Source: Cunninghamia lanceolata (Eukaryota > Streptophyta > Pinopsida > Cupressales > Cupressaceae). Taken from it: DNA of 64,000 bases. Both the position numbers and the translations under genes were made by a program. Numbering within the stretch: the first letter of the stretch is position 1; each line of letters begins with the position of its first letter. The stretch covers positions 19,486,001 through 19,550,000 of the forward strand of contig BSBN01000187.1 in assembly GCA_027924645.1 (NCBI GenBank). Direction: 5' to 3'. The notes beneath the pieces were generated by a model, which worked only from the letters and a program-made list of their open reading frames with translations, was not told the origin of the DNA and searched no databases. Below, piece by piece: positions 58,080 to 64,000 of this stretch.

Positions 58080-58760
58080 GCCTCTCAATCAGAAAGGAAC
58101 AAGTCTTGGACCATTCATTGCTCTGTTTTCATACTTTTTCGTTGGTTTACATCTCCATCTGAATGATGTGTCTATATCTATTATCAATAATATCATCATT
58201 TTCATATTGGTGAAACCATTGCACCTCTTAACAGTGCAAGTGCTAGTTTATGTTAGGATTTCCTTTTTCGGTAAAAAATCGGTCCTAACTTTGTGTTGTC
58301 TTCTACATGTCCAATAGCACATTCAAAAAGATGCAAAATATACATTTCATAGGATTTGCCAATATTGTAGTCTTTAAATGAATTTCTCTATGTAAAGATT
58401 TTCCTAGTCTTTAGTTTCTGTACTAAATAGTACCCTGGTACAGTTAACTGGAGACTTCAACAGTTTGAGGAGCTCATATTGTCAGGATTCTTTCACATGA
58501 CTTATTCATTTCTGATCTCACCTAGTATTTGTTTCCTATGCCCTATAGTGTTAATATTATCATTTAATGTTCTTTATCGTTGATGACTGTAAGCATCAGC
58601 TGATTATTGATGACTGTAAGCATTGTCTGATTATATTTTCTTTAAATATTGTTTCTTCCTAACATTATGACCATGCAACAATGTAAGCTCCTTTTGAGTT
58701 ACAAATTACAATAAAACAATACTGGTTACACCTGCTGATCCCTTGGATTGTATTTTGCAG

Positions 58761-58838
58761 GAGTTTAAAAATGATACTGTGCCTCAATCTGCACAAGCAA
58801 CATTCCTGTATTCCTTTGCAGTGAGCAAGTTTTTGCAG
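58761..58838 (+). CDS. SSR1: TRAP-alpha exon 5
   Basis: Acceptor ttttgcag|GAG, donor CAG|gttgtg, 78 nt in phase 0. It encodes EFKNDTVPQSAQATFLYSF and AVSKFLQ. NDT is a glycosylation sequon, and the motif 'PxSAQATFxYxFAVSKFLQ' is diagnostic for plant TRAP-alpha. Confidence 0.92.
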
Positions 58839-59022
58839 GTTGTGGCTGCCAATAATTTTGTTTTCCCAAACTGAAGTTCTGCCTTCCCTATATGCAGTTG
58901 GTTCAATTCCCTTAATTATGAGTTGAGATGTATATATCAAAGTTTATGGTTTTTGTAGAAAAAAAGCTGTTATAAAATGTTTCTCATTTCATCTAAAGCT
59001 GTCTATTCAATGTTCATTACAG

Positions 59023-59235
59023 CCTGGCTCATTTGATCTTGTTGGTAGCATCTCGTATGAGGTAGATGAACAGCTATTTCAGACTGTATTCTACAATGGC
59101 ACTATTGAAGTAGTTGAGGCTAGCGGTATCATCAGCATTGAGACGGTATTTCTAATCACTCTTGGAATTTCTCTCATTGGTCTTCTTGGTGTATGGGTAC
59201 ATGGACAAATACAACGTATTTCTCAGGTATTATAG
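59023..59235 (+). CDS. SSR1: TRAP-alpha exon 6 (end of lumenal domain, TM helix)
   Basis: Acceptor attacag|CCT. It encodes PGSFDLVGSISYEVDEQLF, FYNGTIEVVEASG (third sequon, NGT), and the transmembrane helix VFLITLGISLIGLLGVWVHG, then QIQRISQ. A donor CAG|gtatta could follow at 59227, but read straight on it gives Val-Leu and a TAG (59233-59235). The protein would then be 217 residues with a cytosolic tail of about ten residues, shorter than plant relatives (about 250-260), which carry a Lys-rich tail. Confidence 0.85.
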   Translation, partial: PGSFDLVGSISYEVDEQLFQTVFYNGTIEVVEASGIISIETVFLITLGISLIGLLGVWVHGQIQRISQVL

Positions 59236-59809
59236 TATTCTTCTTCTAAACTGCCCTTTCTTACGGTTCTTTTTATTTCATTGACATAAGCTTAAGCTTG
59301 GTTTGATTCATGATAAGTTTTTTGTGTATGTATGTACATAAATGTGGGTGTGTCTTACACACACACAAACATACACATGGGTACATATCATAGTTACTTG
59401 GAGGCTGGAGAAGTCTCTGATATGGGAGAAGGGGACTGGGATGGGAATGTCATTATTTTTAAAACATGGTATGGGGGTACTCAGAGATGACTATATGCAT
59501 ACATACATACATATATATGTTAATAGTGTTAATGTTACATACATAGCATATAGTTTATTAGCACAAGCTACTACCATGGAGTCCCCTGCTTTCCCTTTTC
59601 AATCAATTGATAAAATTTTAATGCATGTAGACTTCTAAGCCTTTTTATTGTTTCTCTTCTTTACTAGTACCTCTTTAAATTTTGATAAGCTTTTTCTTTT
59701 TAACCACAAAACAACTCATAAATTTTCATGCAATAAATAAAAACCTAAAGTCTATTTTGTATTTCTTCTAGTTCTTTCAGCTCTTTTCAACCAGATTCCA
59801 GCACTTGAG
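59236..59809. other. Downstream of exon 6, no gene seen
   Basis: 3' UTR or intron of the TRAP-alpha gene. AT-rich, with small CA/TA repeats (59350-59380, 59498-59520). Confidence 0.4.
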
Positions 59810-59821
59810 GAAAAAAGACCG

Positions 59822-59855
<34 letters not shown>

Positions 59856-59930
59856 CCGCACGCGCTTGCGTGCGCACACGCACACGCACACACACGTGTG
59901 GGGACAGCCAGCATGGATTAATAGGCTAGG
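59810..59930 (+). pseudogene. Possible remnant of the TRAP-alpha tail exon
   Basis: After ...cacttgag, GAAAAAAGACC reads EKRP or KKT depending on frame. A CA/CG microsatellite follows, then GTGGGGACAGCCAGCATGGAT, which reads VGTASMD, and a degraded end just before GGCTAG|gtaagc. Plant TRAP-alpha tails have a KKTK...VGT...ASxDEWL pattern at this place. The frame is lost across the microsatellite, and a TAA follows the Asp codon. The match is short, so this is a hypothesis. Confidence 0.35.
59821..59899. repeat. CA/CG dinucleotide microsatellite
   Basis: (CA)n followed by CG-interrupted CACG repeats, with an alternating purine-pyrimidine run of about 75 bp that includes GCGCTTGCGTGCGC. Such a tract can adopt left-handed DNA. 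Confidence 0.9.
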
Positions 59931-61411
59931 TAAGCATTTTCTTTTTTCATTGTATTTTTAGTTATATTCTCAGATTCTTTCAACATTGTTTTTTTTATTT
60001 GCAATGAGAGTGATATGGGGGTTGATATCTCCCAATGGGTTCAATCCAATTCCACATTTGTCTAATCAGATTACACTGTACCAGCTCTATCCCTTGAAAC
60101 AATATAACATACTCAAGTTTCAACAATACATTCATTACCAATGGCACCCATAATGATCACAAACAGCTGTACAGAAATTCTCAATTACAAGAGGCGAATA
60201 GTAAGACTAAAGGTCCAAGTGGACTCGAATTGGGGCAGTTGTGCTTTAAAAATACATTTTCATATCGTTGCCTAACAAGAAAAACATTTGGATGGTCTTT
60301 AAGGGGCTTAAAAAAATTCACACTTAACGTAATCCCAGCTATCTCTGCATTCGTAAAGGTTGACAATTAGTTTGCAATATACACTTGTCCTCAATCTCAA
60401 TACTTGTGTCTTCATCTTTGCTATCATTGGAAAGACATCAACTACATTCAAATGACCCAGGTCAGAACATTATGATGAAATACGGCAAGTTTGATATAGA
60501 TTGTCTTTCAGAGGGAATGACTCCATGATCTTGACATTTGAAAGCCTTTCATCTTGAATGCCACTGCTCAATCAAAATGGATCGACATTTGAACTACCAA
60601 GATAGCCTGCCCATTTATACCTGTTGGGTATCGATGGATGGCAAAAGTGACAAGCTCCTCATCTCTAGAGTTCAAGTTGCACAGATGACTAATTGTCAAG
60701 AGTTAAATTGTTTTGGTTTAATCAGATTATCATCTTGTCAGAGGAATTAAAAGGTCACTAATGTATTTGTTGTATTTGTGTTAAAAGGTCATTCTGAGTA
60801 TATCTTTTACCTTGGGGCACTACAATTGCTGCAATTATGAGACCCAAGAGGAATATTTGCTTAATAGCAAAGTCTATAAATCAAGGCATCCAATATAGCT
60901 GATGCAAATGTCAGTTGTGTTTCCCTAAAAACTTATAAAAGAAGGATAAAGAGTTGTTGACAGCAAAGAAATGAAGGTAAGTGCAGACATACACTATCAT
61001 TCTTGATGAGAAATGCAAGACTTATGCTGATCAAGAGGTTAATGATGCTGAGACCTTACAAGCCATGATATGTTACTGAGAAGATCAACCAATCAAAAAA
61101 AGTAAGATTGCCTTTACGTCTGCTTTCTCATCCCCTAACTATAGCCTTTATCTTTCATACTGGCCACTCTGAGAAAGTAACTTCAGCTTCTGAGCTAATA
61201 TCTAAGAAACCGTGCAATCCAAGTCTCTTGTTGTCACCCCCAAGGATTAGATCCCTGCTCACTTAAACTACAATCTTTCACTGTGGGTTTTGCATTGTTT
61301 TACTTGGAGCCTCTTCATTTCATGATTGATCTTGATATGCTTGTACTTATGGAAATTCATTTGTAGTGTTTCTTTGAGTTTGTACTCGATAGAGCAGATG
61401 GTGTTGTATTC
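59931..61411. other. No gene seen
   Basis: AT-rich sequence without known domains. The short frames at 60181-60366 and 60538-60750 are unremarkable. Confidence 0.4.
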
Positions 61412-61604
61412 AGACTAGCTCCTCTTAGCAGTAGAGGAACTACAAACCTATGATAAGTGTTAGAATGACTAGTGTGTGTATTAGTGATAAGACCCATACA
61501 ACCAGATAAGACTAGCTCCTCTTAGCAGTAGAGGAATTACAAACCTATGATAAGTGTTAGAATGACTAGTGTGTGTATTAGTGATAGGACCCATACAACC
61601 ACCC
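61412..61604. repeat. 97-bp tandem duplication
   Basis: AGACTAGCTCCTCTTAGCAG starts at 61412 and at 61509. The two copies differ at only a few positions (for example GAACTAC against GAATTAC). Confidence 0.9.
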
Positions 61605-63211
61605 CCAACTCACCAGGTTCTCCTGCACCAGATTTTCCTTATCTATCTTTGCCATAGTCATGTAGCTCCTAAGTTTGGAAAATTTGGTCCATTCATGTTG
61701 GATCCATGTGGCTTCCTTTGTGTTGTACATCTTCGTAATGGCCATCATGAAGTCCCTCTTCACCTCCATGTCATCTACAGGAAGAAGTCTACTAGGCCTC
61801 CTACACCTACCACTTTGGGTTCAGTGCATAGGTGGCTATGTGCAAAGGAGTGTTGAGCTTCTTCCACCTTTGCTAAACGATAGGCTAAATGTTTTCATTG
61901 TAAAATTGCAAGGTGGGGCCTCTCATTGAACAACAGCCTTCATTTGGTCAAGCATGCTATTGATGTACTCATATATCTACCCAAGGCTAAGAGTGTCAAA
62001 GTCCTAATATTTGATCATCATGAAAACTAGGGATATGATGAAGTTTATTTTATAAAAAAGTGTTGCTCTTCATGTCTTCCTTCAAGCTCTGCAAACACTT
62101 TTGCAACTCAATTATCCTCTCCAATAGAACAAAGTTGGATGCATATATGGTTTCAATGGGTTTGATAAATTCCTTCTTGTAGAAGGACTGGAATGGTGCA
62201 TGTGATGTGTGGTCATTGTAGATAAACATCTACAGATCTCTCTTATCGGCTACAACTTGTTTGATCCAGTCATTTTTTCTAATGTTTTTGAATGCATTGT
62301 TCATGCCATGCACACAAGGAGTAGAAATAGATATGCTTGCAGGCAGCTTCAACCAACTCCCTGGCTGCTCTACACATATATGCCACATCATTGACACAAC
62401 CTGCACCACATTGCAAGGCCAATTTCCTCAATGGCATCTCTAAGGATTTGAAATTGATACGCCACATCCTTGCATCTTCTCAAACAATCAATTATCCTAA
62501 GGAAGCAAGAACCCGCCTTGCATGTGACCATGATATTGATGAGTGGATGGTTTCTAGTGTCCATCCACCCATCCATGTAATGTTGCACCCATGTGAAACC
62601 CAAGTGGCCCTCATTTCCTCCATTAATACATTTATCTTGAATAGTTCTTATCCAAGATGGTAGTCCTCAATTTTGTCTCTCTTGGTGGCACATATGAAGG
62701 CCCTACTTGTGCAACCTTGGACATGGCCTCCTTAAAATAAGGAGAGCAAGCAACATGGAATGGAATGCCATTGGCAAGGAAGAATTTGCCAATGACATCA
62801 TCTACCTCATCTCTAGTCTGTACATTGAACATATTTGCCACTATGTTTGAGACTGAATCCGTGGTCTTATGTTTTCCCTTAGGCTCCACTACACTCAATG
62901 CAAAACTAGAAACTTGCAAATGTTGAGTACTAGTAGTGCTATTGCCAGCATTGGTGCTGAGGTAATAGGAGTGGATATGTCACTATTAAAAAATTTCATT
63001 TTACAGCCTTGTGTTGAAATGAAAGCTGATCATATATCCCAATCCCTTTACTAGTGATGTGTAGGAGGTGTGCATTCACTCTTTTAATGCTGCCATAGTA
63101 TTCAAGGTCGCAACAATGACATTTCCATAGAGCCCTCCCTAAATTAACGATATTGTTGGCATCTAATCTTGTTGCAAATTGTCTATAAGGGGTCTTCTTA
63201 TTGAGTGACAA
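61605..63211 (-). pseudogene. hAT transposase (BED finger, DUF659)
   Basis: From 63211 down: a BED-type zinc finger (WKCHCCDLEYYGSIKRVNAH LL, C..C..H), then DUF659 (FFLANGIPFHVACSPYFKEA, GPSYVPPRETKLRTTIL; 62850-62640). Next are DGWMDTRNHPLINIMVTCKAG and IIDCLRRCKDVAYQFQILRD (62570-62430), and around 62130 FIKPIETIYASNFVLLERI. Near 61840, LHIATYALNPK precedes KRDFMMAITKMYNTKEATW (61770-61690). The pieces lie in at least three frames with many stops, so it is long dead. The C-terminal dimerisation part is not found. TIRs were not located. Confidence 0.8.
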
Positions 63212-63540
63212 CTGAAATTTGTGGCATGTCCAACTGAACTAGCACTCTGAGTGTTCCCTTTGGCTGCTTTTTTCCCTCCCCCCATTTCTGTTGCTAATCT
63301 CGATCCCCCAACATATTAACCTCCTCATTATTTTAAGCTAAAGGAACTCATACTGGGACTGCAAAAACAAAGTATAACTTATTGTTCACTAGACAAAAGG
63401 ACTCAAGACACAAGAATTTTCCTTATATTTTTCTTCAGGTTGCATGAAGTAGAAGCAGAGGATACACAAAAGTTGCAATCTTTTGAGTTATCTAAGACTC
63501 CTAAGCCATTATTTGATTAGGCCATTGCAACTAAAAATTC
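63212..63540. other. Upstream of the hAT remnant, no gene seen
   Basis: AT-rich. It probably contains the 5' part of the dead hAT element and the junction to the next transposon. Confidence 0.35.
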
Positions 63541-64000
63541 AAAACAATCAAACTCGCCCAGTACTTGTGGTTTTTTTTGCAGAATGGTTACTTGCCATAA
63601 AAACTCACGGGTTTCTTGGGCCGAGTTTTTGGCCAGTATCGATAGTGAAATAGTGAATTTCAGTGAGTCTGACATGAAAACTCGCGGGGCACAAAAAACA
63701 TGCCAAAAAATGCAAAAAACACTGCTTAAACATTGGAAAAACATTGTTTTTTGCCTATTTAAAAATTATGAAAATGTTGTGCATCATGAAGGTCTGTGTG
63801 GTTTTGAAGGTTTTCATTTGGGCTTGGTTGCAGGGGCTTTGCCCCTTGACCCTACCTTGTACCATGAGGAACGTGTGAGGGGTGTTGCCCTTGGACCCCA
63901 TGAGAGGCATTGCCCTTGACCCTGCTGGGGATGCTGCCCCTAGACCCCCCTGAAAGGCACTGCCCCCAGACCCCATGCAAGAGGTGCTACCCCTTGACCC
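63541..64000 (+). mobile_element. DNA transposon related to the one at 17 kb, partial
   Basis: It contains ACTCGCC/GGCCGAG/ACTCGCG words and then, from about 63778, a stretch alignable with 17375-17465: GAAGGTYTGTGTG, TTGGGCTTGGTKGCAGGGG, CCCCTTGACCCT. The region after that is built from CCCTTGACCC / GGGGCATTGCC units. The element runs past the window end; no transposase is visible. Confidence 0.6.

Larger units (their letters stand above)
38576..58760 (+). other. SSR1: Giant TRAP-alpha intron 4 (20,185 bp)
   Basis: Donor gtaaat at 38576; acceptor ttttgcag at 58753-58760. Its contents in order: about 680 bp of AT-rich intron, an 11.3-kb antisense retrotransposon (39258-50525), a methyltransferase pseudogene fragment (53417-53703), an AT microsatellite and a solo LTR (56673-58079). 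Exon phase is conserved across the gap (AAG|GAG), so the intron may still be spliced. Confidence 0.85.

Noticed and set aside
61569..62663. Plus-strand frames of 60-108 codons
   Set aside because: Shadows of the minus-strand hAT transposase remnant, whose motifs are recognisable.
1..64000. tRNA, rRNA and CRISPR arrays
   Set aside because: No cloverleaf with conserved boxes, no rRNA sequence and no regularly spaced identical repeats were seen; the sequence is a plant repeat region.

Overview
The window is plant nuclear DNA dominated by transposable elements, most plausibly from a gymnosperm or another very large plant genome. I infer this from three things: Ty3/gypsy remnants covering most of the sequence, a conserved host gene with a 20-kb retrotransposon-filled intron, and only one recognisable live-looking gene in 64 kb. 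The species cannot be fixed from sequence alone. There is no rRNA, tRNA, CRISPR or bacterial-type operon.

Layout. 3-10410 holds the 3' parts of non-autonomous LTR elements, with a complete coding-free LTR element (2299-6674, minus strand, target-site duplication TTGAA) nested inside an LTR. 10411-12450 is LTR-like sequence with repeated short motifs. 12520-18760 is a decayed plus-strand Ty3/gypsy element of Tat type; its RT is deleted and its integrase is split by a small DNA transposon (17030-17757). 19281-19800 is a tandem array. 21997-23127 is a hAT-like non-autonomous transposon with an 8-bp TSD. 23449-27874 is a truncated minus-strand Ty3/gypsy element. It interrupts a long accessory ORF of unknown function (27875-31292, minus), which lies behind a long repeat-rich LTR/leader (31293-34289). 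More LTR and gypsy debris follows to about 36130.

Host gene. 36982-59235 (+) carries a gene for the translocon-associated protein subunit alpha (TRAP-alpha/SSR1), an ER membrane protein of the Sec61 translocon. I resolve six exons with GT-AG introns in consistent phase: signal peptide, acidic lumenal segment, lumenal domain with three N-glycosylation sequons, and one transmembrane helix. The fourth intron (38576-58760) is 20,185 bp. It contains an 11.3-kb Ty3/gypsy Tat-type retrotransposon in antisense (39258-50525, TSD ATACC, LTRs about 98.5% identical by eye), a decayed METTL21-type methyltransferase fragment (53417-53703) and a solo LTR (56673-58079, TSD GCCTC). The usual cytosolic tail of the protein is missing; a CA-microsatellite-disrupted remnant of its exon may survive near 59810-59930.

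61600-63211 (minus) is a decayed BED/DUF659 hAT transposase. The window ends inside a DNA transposon related to the one at 17 kb.

The most unusual signals are: (i) a 20-22 bp hairpin with a nearly invariant stem sitting 15-16 nt before the 3' LTR in three elements with otherwise different contents; (ii) the long accessory ORF with no recognisable pol; (iii) the deamination-like pattern of lesions in the young 11.3-kb element; (iv) hairpin-bearing 54-55 bp tandem arrays in an LTR/leader.
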